Assembly (NCBI RefSeq): GCF_009792235.1
Contig: NZ_CP046973.1
Location: 2,728,001-2,792,000, forward strand
Direction: 5' to 3'
Length of the DNA stretch: 64,000 nt
From: Microcystis aeruginosa FD4
GTDB taxonomy: Bacteria; Cyanobacteriota; Cyanobacteriia; Cyanobacteriales; Microcystaceae
Below, piece by piece: positions 18,018 through 26,085 of the stretch. Below the pieces are notes generated by a model. The model saw only the letters and a list, made by a program, of their open reading frames with translations, made no database searches and had not been told where the DNA came from. The position numbers and the translations under genes were made by a program. The stretch's first letter is position 1, and every line of letters begins with the position of its first letter.

Positions 18018-18447
18018 AGTCATGCTCGATACCAATATTCTGGTCTATCTCTACGATATCGCCGAGAAAAGCAAACGGGAACGGGCATTAACCGTTGTCG
18101 ATGACCTGATCCGCACGACCCGTGCCGTCATTAGCCCGCAGGTGATGGGAGAATTCTTTCAGGCCGTCACCCGCAGCCGTCGCCCCCTGCTAACCCACGA
18201 AGAAGCCCTGACCCGCATCCGTCAATATCTAATAGCCTGTGAGGTAGTTCCGATCACCGAGTTGATCGTTCTGGAAGCGACCCGTGGAGTAGAAAGTTAC
18301 CAGTTTTCCTACTGGGATGCCCAGATCTGGGCGACCGCTCGCTTAAATCAAATCACCACGGTCTATAGCGAGGATTTTAATTCCGGGGCTACCATTGAGG
18401 GAATTCATTTCGTCAACCCCCTGAACGATAATTTTCTGCTGCCGTGA
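18007..18447 (+). CDS. VapC-like PIN-domain toxin
   Basis: A 146-residue PIN ribonuclease. The acidic cluster is visible: Asp8 in MLDTNILVY, Glu in MGEFFQA, Asp in SYWDAQIWA, and Asp in YSEDFN. VapC toxins cleave tRNA or rRNA and are neutralised by the cognate VapB encoded just upstream. Length and motifs look intact. These two genes are more GC-rich than the flanking sequence, which hints at horizontal transfer. Confidence 0.85.
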   Translation: MNDRVMLDTNILVYLYDIAEKSKRERALTVVDDLIRTTRAVISPQVMGEFFQAVTRSRRPLLTHEEALTRIRQYLIACEVVPITELIVLEATRGVESYQFSYWDAQIWATARLNQITTVYSEDFNSGATIEGIHFVNPLNDNFLLP

Positions 18448-18484
18448 TCGAACGGCGGCGACGAAAAACTTTTTGCCGCAAGCC

Positions 18485-18823
18485 CTATCTAGGAGAAGCC
18501 GAATTTTGTTCAAAAGTTAACTCCTCTAATACTTCCGTAACCAATTTGCCGTTGGCTAAACGCTTTAAACTTCTAATCTGAATATTTACTTGGGGAGTTT
18601 CTTCTAACTGTTGGATCAAAAAATCTGCATATTTGATTATCGCCTCACGCGCCGCACTTTTTTTAGTCCAAACTCGCGCCATTTCTAACATATTAGTAAC
18701 TCCGATAAACTCCTCTCCTTCCCCATCTAAACTATGATTAGCTGCATAGGCATTAGCAGTAGGACACAACAATAAAACATAGCCTAAATGTCCTTTTGTT
18801 GGTGTGCCAAATCCTTTAGCCAT
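18485..18823 (-). CDS. Conserved small protein at the end of the ATP-grasp operon, unknown function
   Basis: 112 residues (MAKGFGTPTKGHLGYVLLL...), with no recognised motif, no signal peptide and no membrane segment. It follows the transglutaminase gene by 12 bp on the same strand, so it is probably co-transcribed with the ATP-grasp / alpha-E / transglutaminase genes. It may be a structural or accessory partner. Function cannot be assigned. Confidence 0.6.
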   Translation of the reverse strand: MAKGFGTPTKGHLGYVLLLCPTANAYAANHSLDGEGEEFIGVTNMLEMARVWTKKSAAREAIIKYADFLIQQLEETPQVNIQIRSLKRLANGKLVTEVLEELTFEQNSASPR

Positions 18824-18835
18824 AAAAAATTCTCC

Positions 18836-19702
18836 TCAAGATAACAAATCAAGCGCGATTGTTGATGATAGCTGAGATTCTATCACTTGATGACCGAGAT
18901 TAACCGGTCGAGCATTTCCCTCTACTGGCGCGCAATAACGGGGAATTGGGCTAGAAACGAGGCTAATATGACGGTCACTCACCGCTAATCCATGGGTAGG
19001 ATCATAACCTTTCCAACCGCCCCCCGGCAAGTACACCTCCACCCAAGCGTGTAAATGTCTTTCTCCTTGGTCTAAATCTCCTTCTTGATAGCCACTGACA
19101 AAACGGGAAGCCAATCCCACACAGCGACACACATCCATAAATAAAACCACCAAATCGCGACAGGAACCCTGCTTATTTTTCCAAGTGTTTCCGGGTAGGT
19201 AGGGTTCCCCAGTAAGACGAATAATTTGCTGACAATTTCGGTAAATTTTGTCATTGAGATTAAATAGGAAAGATAGCACCTGTCCTTCGGTTTCCTGCAT
19301 AATTTCTTGGGCTAATGCTGCCATATCAGGGTCATTAGCTAACCCATAAAATTGTCTGTAGGGTTGTAATTGACTGTGGAGAGAAATGGGATAATCAAAG
19401 GGTAAACAGGTCGCCCAAGGTTCCAACAAATACTGAAAAGGATTAACTCCATGGGTTTCTACTTCACTCACCACATCAATTAATAATTCTTCCGTCGGTT
19501 GATTAAACCAAATTTGTAAACAAGAATTACCATCGAGGTCGATAATATTAGTTATCGTTAAAGGTTCCGGGTTAATTTTGAGCGTGAACTCTCGTAAAGT
19601 TTGCCCACCATCGGATTTTGGTCGCAAGCGCAGCAGATGGGGCGATAAAATCACGGGTTGATTATAGAAATAGTTAGTTTGATGCCGAATGTGATAACGC
19701 AT
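18836..19702 (-). CDS. Transglutaminase-like (papain-fold) protein with N-terminal beta domain
   Basis: 288 residues. An N-terminal bacterial transglutaminase-type beta region (MRYHIRHQTNYFYNQPVILSP) is followed by the catalytic core: Cys in KQGSCRDL (about residue 178), His in HAWVEVYLPG (about 219) and Asp in GYDPTHG (about 235). Such proteins act as peptidases or amide-bond-forming enzymes. The start ATG shares one base with the stop of the alpha-E gene. The trio with ATP-grasp and alpha-E proteins is a known conserved association thought to make or process a peptide-like amide product. The product is unknown. Confidence 0.88.
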   Translation of the reverse strand: MRYHIRHQTNYFYNQPVILSPHLLRLRPKSDGGQTLREFTLKINPEPLTITNIIDLDGNSCLQIWFNQPTEELLIDVVSEVETHGVNPFQYLLEPWATCLPFDYPISLHSQLQPYRQFYGLANDPDMAALAQEIMQETEGQVLSFLFNLNDKIYRNCQQIIRLTGEPYLPGNTWKNKQGSCRDLVVLFMDVCRCVGLASRFVSGYQEGDLDQGERHLHAWVEVYLPGGGWKGYDPTHGLAVSDRHISLVSSPIPRYCAPVEGNARPVNLGHQVIESQLSSTIALDLLS

Positions 19703-20703
19703 TAAGTTGTTAATTGGGATTGATATTGAAAGTTATTTACTGGCAGAGGTGGGGCAAGTTCGGGATTAAAAACAAAGAAAGTTTCTGTCATTTTTATTCC
19801 CACATCATTAACTCTTTTTTGAATGTGGTCGAGGAATTCATGCAATCCCGTTTCAATAATATCCTCGATAGTTAAATAACTCATTTCCGCACAAAGTCGC
19901 CCTAAACTTCTTTCTACCGAATTCCCCCAAGTTCCTATAGGAGTACCAGTAACTTGATGCAAACAGTGGTCTAATTCCCGCAGACAAAAGTGAATTGAAC
20001 GAGGAAATTCTCGATTCAGAATTAAAAATTCGGCCACGTCACTAGGAGTAATCCGTCGTTGACATTTACGATACATTTCGTAGGCACTCACCGACCGCAG
20101 TAAAGCAATCCATTGAATTTGGTCTAGAGAAGTTCCTACCCATTGAGCGGAAGGTAAGAGATAATAGTATTTAACATCAAGAATTCTGGCGGTTTTATCG
20201 GCGCGTTCCTGTAATCTTCCCATAACGCCAAAATGCCAACCTTCATTATGAGTCATCGTCGCATCCATTACCCCCGCAAAACGGTGACTAGCCAATTTAA
20301 CTTGAGTAAAAAAGTTAGGTAAAGTAGTTTGAGGATGGTAAGAGGAAGCATCTTTTACCATCAAGAAAAAACCATTAACCTGTTCCCACATTTCCGAAGA
20401 AATAATCTCGCGAACTGACCGAGCATTTTCTCTGGCCCAGCGCAAACAAGAGATAATTGAACTACTATATTCCGTGTCAAATGTCAAGAAATTGATCACA
20501 TTTTCTGCGGTGGCTGTGCCGTAACGTTTCTTGAATTGTTCTAAATCTCCCGTGGTTAAAACCAAAGGTTCCCACTGTTGCAAAACACTGGTAGGAATAT
20601 CCAACATTAAATTAAGGTTAACATCCATAAACCGGGCTACATTTTCCGCCCGTTCAATATAGCGATTTAACCAATAAATTGAATCAGCAACTCTACTAAG
20701 CAT
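19702..20703 (-). CDS. Alpha-E domain protein
   Basis: 333 residues, beginning MLSRVADSIYWLNRYIERAENVARF, which is the signature N terminus of the all-helical alpha-E (DUF403) family. The rest is helical with conserved Glu/Arg-rich blocks (GRLQERADKTARILDVKY). Alpha-E proteins are consistently encoded with circularly permuted ATP-grasp ligases and transglutaminases and are presumed partners in that system. Biochemical role unproven. It lies 82 bp after the ATP-grasp gene and directly abuts the transglutaminase. Confidence 0.9.
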   Translation of the reverse strand: MLSRVADSIYWLNRYIERAENVARFMDVNLNLMLDIPTSVLQQWEPLVLTTGDLEQFKKRYGTATAENVINFLTFDTEYSSSIISCLRWARENARSVREIISSEMWEQVNGFFLMVKDASSYHPQTTLPNFFTQVKLASHRFAGVMDATMTHNEGWHFGVMGRLQERADKTARILDVKYYYLLPSAQWVGTSLDQIQWIALLRSVSAYEMYRKCQRRITPSDVAEFLILNREFPRSIHFCLRELDHCLHQVTGTPIGTWGNSVERSLGRLCAEMSYLTIEDIIETGLHEFLDHIQKRVNDVGIKMTETFFVFNPELAPPLPVNNFQYQSQLTT

Positions 20704-20785
20704 AATTAACCGGGAAGAAGTGAAAAGGAAAAAGAAAAGGGTAGGGTGGGTTACTAACCCACCAAAATTTTGATTATTGTCCTGA

Positions 20786-22222
20786 TTACTTGGTTAAAAC
20801 CCAAGTGTCTTTACTGCCACCACCTTGAGAGGAATTAACCACTAAAGAACCCTTTTTCAAAGCCACGCGAGTTAAACCACCGGGATGCACATAAATTTCA
20901 TCACCCCGATGGAGAATATAGGGACGTAAATCCACATGACGACCTTCAACTTCCGTGTCAATTAAAGTTGGAACCCTAGAAAGACTTAACACTGGTTGAG
21001 CGATATAATTGCGGGGATTAGCAGCAATGCGTGGGGCGAATTCTTCTCGTTCTTTCGAGGTAGCTTGAGAACCGACTAACATCCCATAACCTCCCGACTC
21101 ATTAGCGGCTTTCACAACTAATTTATCGAGATTATTTAAGACATAATCTAAGTCTTTTTCTCGCCAACAAAGATAGGTAGGAACGTTATTTAAAAGCGCT
21201 TCTTCTCCCAGATAATAACGAATCATATCGGGGACAAAAGCATAAATAACCTTATCATCAGCGACTCCCGTACCCGGGGCATTAGCTAAAGCGACGCGGC
21301 CTTCCTGAAAAACTTTTAATAATCCGGGTACACCTAACATCGAATCGGGACGAAAAACCGCCGGATCTAAAAAGTCATCATCGAGGCGACGATATACCAC
21401 ATCTACCCGTCTTAATCCCTTGGTGGTTTTCATTTGTAGATAACCATCAAAGACGACTAAATCACGCCCTTCCACTAATTCTACCCCCATTTGTTGGGCG
21501 ATAAAAGAATGTTCAAAGTAGGCAGAATTATAGGTTCCGGGGGTCAAAACCACTACGGTGGGATTAGGTAATTGGAGCGGTGCTAAATTAAGGAGAGTTT
21601 CCAACAGATGGGAAGGATAATCATCCACCGGTTTAACATTCATTGTCTGGAAAATATCGGGGAAGGTGCTTTTCATTACCCGACGATTTTCGAGGACATA
21701 AGAAATACCAGAAGGAACCCGCAAGTTATCCTCTAAAACGTACCATTGACCATCCTTATCGCGGACTAAATCCGTTCCCGTGATGTGACACCAGATACCT
21801 CCGGCGGGTTTCAGTCCCAGACAGGGTTTAAGAAATCCCGTCGCCGAGGCGATTAATTCGGAGGGAATAATGCCATCTTTAATGATTAACTGGTCGTTGT
21901 AGATATCGGAGAGAAAAAGATTGAGAGCTTTAATGCGTTGTTTCAGGCCTCTTTCCAAATAATCCCAGTCCTCAGCCGAGACAATTCGGGGAATAATATC
22001 AAAAGGAAAGATTTTTTCCACCCCTTGATTGTCGCTATAGACATTGAAAGTCACCCCCAATTCAAACAGGGCTGACTGAGCCGTTTCCCGGTGTTGTTGA
22101 AGTTCTCGGGGCGGCAGATTCTGCAACCATTTGATTAAAGGGGACGAGTGGGGACGAGGTTGACCATCATCTAAGAATAGTTCGTCGTAGAAGCCTTCGG
22201 GATCGTAGGTATTTAATAGCAC
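20786..22222 (-). CDS. Circularly permuted type 2 ATP-grasp protein
   Basis: 478 residues of normal length. GLKPAGGIWCHITGTDLVRD, VLEDNLRVPSGISYVLENR and LVVKAANESGGYGML are landmark segments of the DUF404/DUF407 ATP-grasp group. These enzymes are predicted to form amide bonds with ATP-activated carboxylates, in line with the alpha-E and transglutaminase partners downstream. It is the first gene of the operon. Its upstream region carries the non-coding element at 22258-22675, so its promoter may lie within or beside that element. Confidence 0.9.
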   Translation of the reverse strand: MLLNTYDPEGFYDELFLDDGQPRPHSSPLIKWLQNLPPRELQQHRETAQSALFELGVTFNVYSDNQGVEKIFPFDIIPRIVSAEDWDYLERGLKQRIKALNLFLSDIYNDQLIIKDGIIPSELIASATGFLKPCLGLKPAGGIWCHITGTDLVRDKDGQWYVLEDNLRVPSGISYVLENRRVMKSTFPDIFQTMNVKPVDDYPSHLLETLLNLAPLQLPNPTVVVLTPGTYNSAYFEHSFIAQQMGVELVEGRDLVVFDGYLQMKTTKGLRRVDVVYRRLDDDFLDPAVFRPDSMLGVPGLLKVFQEGRVALANAPGTGVADDKVIYAFVPDMIRYYLGEEALLNNVPTYLCWREKDLDYVLNNLDKLVVKAANESGGYGMLVGSQATSKEREEFAPRIAANPRNYIAQPVLSLSRVPTLIDTEVEGRHVDLRPYILHRGDEIYVHPGGLTRVALKKGSLVVNSSQGGGSKDTWVLTK

Positions 22223-22257
22223 GCTGACCTCATTTCATACCTTACCAAAATTTTGGG

Positions 22258-22675
22258 TTAAAGCACCGTCCTTTTAGGACGGCTTGATGTTAAAATAAAA
22301 CTGGTTTGAATCCCCTGAGTGGGCGGTAGTGAATGGCTCGATTGAGTTGAACCCTTGAACTCGAAAGTCTGCATAAGAGACAAAAAGGGAGGGTAGCGAA
22401 AACCTCGTCAAACATAGCGCAGTAGCCGATAAACAACGGTGAATGAAAAACCAGTAAAAATCTTTGTCGTAAGACAGATAGGGTGGGGCATACCCAAATC
22501 TTGGTTGAAAGACCAAAACGCTTGGAGAGTGAACCATAAAAAGGATAACTAGATAGCAAGTGATATTCTAGTAGGTTCGGTTCAGACATAATCGTGTAAG
22601 ACCTAAGTAAGGGAAACCAGAAAGGGCTGTGATGAGCTTCAAGAATCCTCACGCCTTTAAGCTGAGGAGTGTCAA
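22258..22675 (+). ncRNA. Non-coding IS605/HEARO-like element with structured ends (element A)
   Basis: A hairpin CCGTCC-TTTTA-GGACGG (22266-22282) marks the left end. The right end has CCTCA/TGAGG arms (22647-22667) followed by GTGTCAA (22669-22675), the same kind of end as the two TnpB elements in this window. No transposase or long frame lies inside. The left context TTGGGTTAAAGC is shared almost exactly with element B at 45904-45915. I read it as a solitary reRNA/omega-RNA-type relic or non-autonomous IS. Orientation is inferred from the 3' hairpin. Confidence 0.5.
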
Positions 22676-22888
22676 CTATTCCCAGTGTCGGACAATTAGC
22701 CCGATTTTTTGTAGTCTAGGAGACATTTTAAGGGAAATTTTAGGAAGTTACGTTTTTTGAGGCTGGCGATCGCCGATTGCTCCCCACCGGTGGAGAAACC
22801 TGACCAGAGCGAGAATTAGCCCTGAAAACTGTGTTACATTTTTTAAAGGTCAAACCTTAAATCTTTCATTTTTCTTACTGGTTACGCG

Positions 22889-23557
22889 ATGTTTACCAAA
22901 CAAGTAACGGATTCTAAAGCCTATCAATGGTTTCAGGAACGCTTAGAAATTCAAGGGATCGCTGATGATATCAGCACCAAATACGTTCCCCCTCACGTCA
23001 ATATCTTCTACTGTCTTGGTGGTATCACCCTTGTGTGCTTCGTGATCCAGTTTGCCACTGGTTTCGCCATGACCTTCTACTACAAACCCACTGTAGCAGA
23101 GGCCCTCTCCTCCGTACAGTACATCATGAACGAAGTCAACTTTGGTTGGTTAATTCGTTCTATCCATCGCTGGTCCGCCAGTATGATGGTATTAATGATG
23201 ATCCTGCACGTTTTCCGCGTCTATCTGACCGGTGGATTCAAAAAACCTCGCGAATTAACCTGGGTAACTGGGGTTGTCCTGGCCGTGATCACCGTTAGCT
23301 TCGGTGTCACCGGTTACTCCTTACCCTGGGATCAGGTGGGTTACTGGGCGGTTAAAATTGTTTCCGGTGTACCTGCTGCTATTCCCGTCGTCGGTGATCA
23401 ACTCGTCACCCTGATGCGCGGTAGCGAAAGCGTCGGTCAAGCAACTTTAACCCGTTTCTACAGCTTACATACCTTTGTCCTGCCCTGGTCAATCGCGGTC
23501 TTCATGTTGCTACATTTCTTGATGATCCGTAAACAAGGCATTTCTGGGCCTCTATAA
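22889..23557 (+). CDS. petB: Cytochrome b6 (cytochrome b6f complex)
   Basis: 222 residues, the standard cyanobacterial length. Cytochrome b6 binds two b hemes and heme cn and carries electrons across the thylakoid membrane between plastoquinone pools. Four transmembrane helices are visible. Heme-ligand His residues lie in the second helix (SIHRWSASMMVLMMILHVFRVY) and in the fourth (FYSLHTFVLPW and LLHFLMIRKQGISGPL). Cys near WLIRSIHRW is not needed, because the heme cn Cys35 equivalent sits in NIFYCLGG. It is followed 51 bp later by petD, so the two form the usual petBD operon. Confidence 0.98.
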   Translation: MFTKQVTDSKAYQWFQERLEIQGIADDISTKYVPPHVNIFYCLGGITLVCFVIQFATGFAMTFYYKPTVAEALSSVQYIMNEVNFGWLIRSIHRWSASMMVLMMILHVFRVYLTGGFKKPRELTWVTGVVLAVITVSFGVTGYSLPWDQVGYWAVKIVSGVPAAIPVVGDQLVTLMRGSESVGQATLTRFYSLHTFVLPWSIAVFMLLHFLMIRKQGISGPL

Positions 23558-23608
23558 TTCAGAAAAGTATCTCTGTCGATCCGAAATCATTTTTAGGAGA
23601 CATTATCC

Positions 23609-24091
23609 ATGTCCACATTAAAAAAGCCCGATCTCAGCGATCCCGCTCTGCGCGCTAAGTTGGCTAAAGGGATGGGTCACAACTACTACGGTGAACCCGC
23701 TTGGCCTAACGATCTACTCTATGTCTTCCCGGTGGTTATCTTTGGTACGATCGGACTCTGCACCGGTTTAGCGATTATGGATCCCACCATGATCGGTGAA
23801 CCGGCCGATCCTTTCGCTACTCCCCTAGAAATTCTGCCAGAGTGGTATCTTTATCCCGTTTTCCAAATTCTCCGTATTCTTCCTAACAAACTCTTAGGTA
23901 TCGCTTGCATGGCCGGCGTTCCCCTAGGCTTGATGTTAGTTCCTTTTATTGAAAGCGTCAATAAATTCCAAAATCCTTTCCGTCGTCCCGTCGCTACCGC
24001 TATCTTCCTATTTGGTACTGTGGTCACGATCTGGTTAGGTATTGGTGCCACTTTCCCCATCGATATATCTTTAACTCTCGGTTTGTTCTAA
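23609..24091 (+). CDS. petD: Cytochrome b6f complex subunit IV
   Basis: 160 residues, full length. Subunit IV contributes three transmembrane helices and the PEWY segment (LPEWYLYPVFQILR) that forms part of the plastoquinol oxidation site. TAGGAGA upstream of the ATG is a good ribosome binding site. It is co-transcribed with petB. A hairpin follows at 24114-24165. Confidence 0.98.
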   Translation: MSTLKKPDLSDPALRAKLAKGMGHNYYGEPAWPNDLLYVFPVVIFGTIGLCTGLAIMDPTMIGEPADPFATPLEILPEWYLYPVFQILRILPNKLLGIACMAGVPLGLMLVPFIESVNKFQNPFRRPVATAIFLFGTVVTIWLGIGATFPIDISLTLGLF

Positions 24092-24113
24092 GTTACTGAA
24101 CACCACCGGTTTG

Positions 24114-24165
24114 TTGCCCACGCTTGTGATTCCTGACTTGGGAAGAGCGATCGTGGGCAATTTTA
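24114..24165 (+). terminator. Candidate terminator of petBD
   Basis: TTGCCCACG (24114-24122) pairs with CGTGGGCAA (24152-24160) and is followed by TTTTAATT. The loop is long (29 nt, containing a HIP1-like GCGATCG), so it is plausible but not a classic tight stem. Confidence 0.5.
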
Positions 24166-24239
24166 ATTGGGGTTTGCGGCAAAAAGTTTTTCTTGGGGGC
24201 AGGGTGTGGGGTGTGGGGTGTGGGGTTTTACCGATTTTC

Positions 24240-24372
24240 AGGTGGTCAACTACCTAATTTTCAGGGAAAAAGTCCAGGGATTTTCCCCCTGATCACTCCC
24301 AGTCCGGTACTTTTTGATTGACAAAAAGTCTAAAAGTCTTACCCAACAAGGTTTTTAGATTTATTCAGCCAA
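24240..24372 (-). repeat. Dispersed intergenic repeat, member 2
   Basis: Inverted, diverged counterpart of 16625-16740. It shares TTTTCCCCCTG, AAGTCTTACCCAACAAGG and TTTATTCAGCCAA-type pieces. It lies between petD and the squalene/phytoene synthase gene. Non-coding. Confidence 0.5.
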
Positions 24373-24390
24373 CCCTAATTGTGATTTCCT

Positions 24391-25200
24391 CTAACGGGTA
24401 ATTTGTTGTACCAAAGCGATAACATCGCTGCGGCTGAGTTTTTCCTTACCCAAAGCTAGGACTTCGAGAGTGCCATGGGCTAAAGCGAGGGGAATCTTAC
24501 AAAAATCAAGTGCTGGCCCTTGGGGCAGCGATTGAGTGTAATAATCGGCTAATTTCAGATTACGACGGGCATAATTATGAATATCGCTAATTGTCCAACC
24601 CTGGGGTAGAAAACTTACCCCCCGGCGCAGATCCTCCCCGTGGTTGCGGGCAATATTAACCGCTTGTAAACCCCGACCAAAACCGATGGCATAACTGCGA
24701 TTAGTTTGGGTCCCGTCGTACCAATTCCAGAGGTCAGACAGCAATAAACCCACGGCACCAGCCACACTAAAGGTATATTGATCTAATTCTATTTCTGTGC
24801 GAATATCCCAGTTATTCCCAGCCCAGTAGGCCATGCGATCGGCCATGGCCGCCGTGGCATCCCAAACCCTCGGGGCGATCGAATCCGGCGCTAACATCGC
24901 CCATTCGCCAATTCTCAGGGTTACTTCCGGCAAAATCTCCCGATGGACTAAGCCAAAAGCAAAGTCCTCTTTGGTAGAATTTTCAGTACCTGCTTGTAAA
25001 TTCAGGCTAATTTGTCTTAATATCTGGGATTTACTGAAGTTATCTAGGTCGGGATGGTCTTCTACTTCATCAATCGCCCGCATACAGAGATAAGCTGAGG
25101 CTACCGCCTCGAGCAGACGATCCGGTAAACGACTTATGGGAATATAAAAAGTTCGACTCGTTTCTTGCAGAATCGTTAAAGCATTATCGCGCAAATTCAT
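24391..25200 (-). CDS. Squalene/phytoene synthase family protein
   Basis: 269 residues with the trans-isoprenyl diphosphate synthase fold. TSRTFYIPISRLP and the first Asp-rich motif RAIDEVED (about residues 38-45) are present. The second motif appears as NIARNHGEDLRRG (about residues 182-194), where Asn replaces the usual first Asp, although N..D variants exist. Such enzymes join two C15 or C20 diphosphates head to head for squalene (hopanoids) or phytoene (carotenoids). Squalene-type use seems likelier from the TSRTFY/LP start. Function is not certain. Confidence 0.8.
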   Translation of the reverse strand: MNLRDNALTILQETSRTFYIPISRLPDRLLEAVASAYLCMRAIDEVEDHPDLDNFSKSQILRQISLNLQAGTENSTKEDFAFGLVHREILPEVTLRIGEWAMLAPDSIAPRVWDATAAMADRMAYWAGNNWDIRTEIELDQYTFSVAGAVGLLLSDLWNWYDGTQTNRSYAIGFGRGLQAVNIARNHGEDLRRGVSFLPQGWTISDIHNYARRNLKLADYYTQSLPQGPALDFCKIPLALAHGTLEVLALGKEKLSRSDVIALVQQITR

Positions 25201-25469
25201 TCAGTCCACTCCTCACGCCAACTTAGGTAACCACGAGTTAAACCAATCAGATAGATCGGTTTAAGTTATTCCGATGTTCCTAAGACAAAGTTGCTGTCTA
25301 TTGTAGTATGATTATTCAAAATTTCCCGATTATTCTCGAAAAAATCAACCTTTAGGGTATTCTTGACAATTTTTCTTGCTGGGATAGCTGAGGGACAATT
25401 ACGGGAATTTTTCGAGATTACAGGCTTAAAAAACAGTTTTTGCCCGTTTTTAAGCAGTATTTTTCGGCT

Positions 25470-25694
25470 TCATGCCGGGGATTGAAAGGAGGTCACTTGT
25501 AAAACTGGCCCGATCATGGCCAGAGTCATCACATCTGAGCGAATTTGACCTATGACTGTCACTTTTGCCTTTTTTTGGGTTAATTCGGCGGGAGGGTCTA
25601 TTAATTCGTAGGTTTGACCGTTATCAGCCATTAATGCCCAAGTTCCTGTGCCTATTTCGATTCTTTTCACCTGACCCGTTACACTAATACTCAT
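25470..25694 (-). CDS. Small conserved protein, OB-like, unknown function
   Basis: 74 residues. The pattern MSISVTGQVKRIEIGTGTWAL, then LIDPPAELTQKKAKVTVIGQI, then MIGPVLQV looks like a small five-stranded beta barrel (OB-like). No signal peptide or metal motif is seen. It stands alone between two AT-rich gaps. Real-gene status is supported by its clean start and protein-like composition. Confidence 0.6.
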   Translation of the reverse strand: MSISVTGQVKRIEIGTGTWALMADNGQTYELIDPPAELTQKKAKVTVIGQIRSDVMTLAMIGPVLQVTSFQSPA

Positions 25695-25820
25695 GCTTGA
25701 ATTTCGCTCATCAATGCGATCGCAATTTACGCCACTGTTACAAGCATTCTATCGATATCTTTCCTCGGCATTGATTGTCAATTTTGCTGGACTTTAACCC
25801 GATCAATCAGTTTTTTTTAT

Positions 25821-25907
25821 CTAAAAAGCGATTGCCACTTCCGCCACCACCGCCAAGAGGGAGGCCACAGCCGCTAAAATTATTATTTCTCGATCGGATT
25901 GTCTCAT
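25821..25907 (-). CDS. Possible 28-residue single-helix membrane peptide
   Basis: The frame MRQSDREIIILAAVASLLAV continues hydrophobic to its end, giving one transmembrane helix after a charged N terminus. This resembles the many tiny membrane subunits of cyanobacterial photosynthetic complexes, but I recognise no specific one. No Shine-Dalgarno is visible. Low confidence. Confidence 0.25.
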   Translation of the reverse strand: MRQSDREIIILAAVASLLAVVAEVAIAF

Positions 25908-26085
25908 GGCTATCTGAGTATAAATTACTAATCCTAGTCTATACCACATCTAACCTAGAGTTAAATTGCTCTAAATTATTTTATCCATAGATAAAAAGCT
26001 ATAAAAGTGCTCATTGCTCGGCAAAAACGGCGAAATCTATGTCCAGATTGCCCTGTATTATTTGTTCAGGAAGCCCTAATTAAGC

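Noticed and set aside
22300..22330. tRNA-like GGTTTGAATCCCC string
   Set aside because: No acceptor or anticodon arm can be built around it; it belongs to element A.
22274..22652. Two minus-strand frames of 87 and 120 residues
   Set aside because: They lie in element A, whose palindromic and hairpin structure explains the sequence. The translations have no family pattern.
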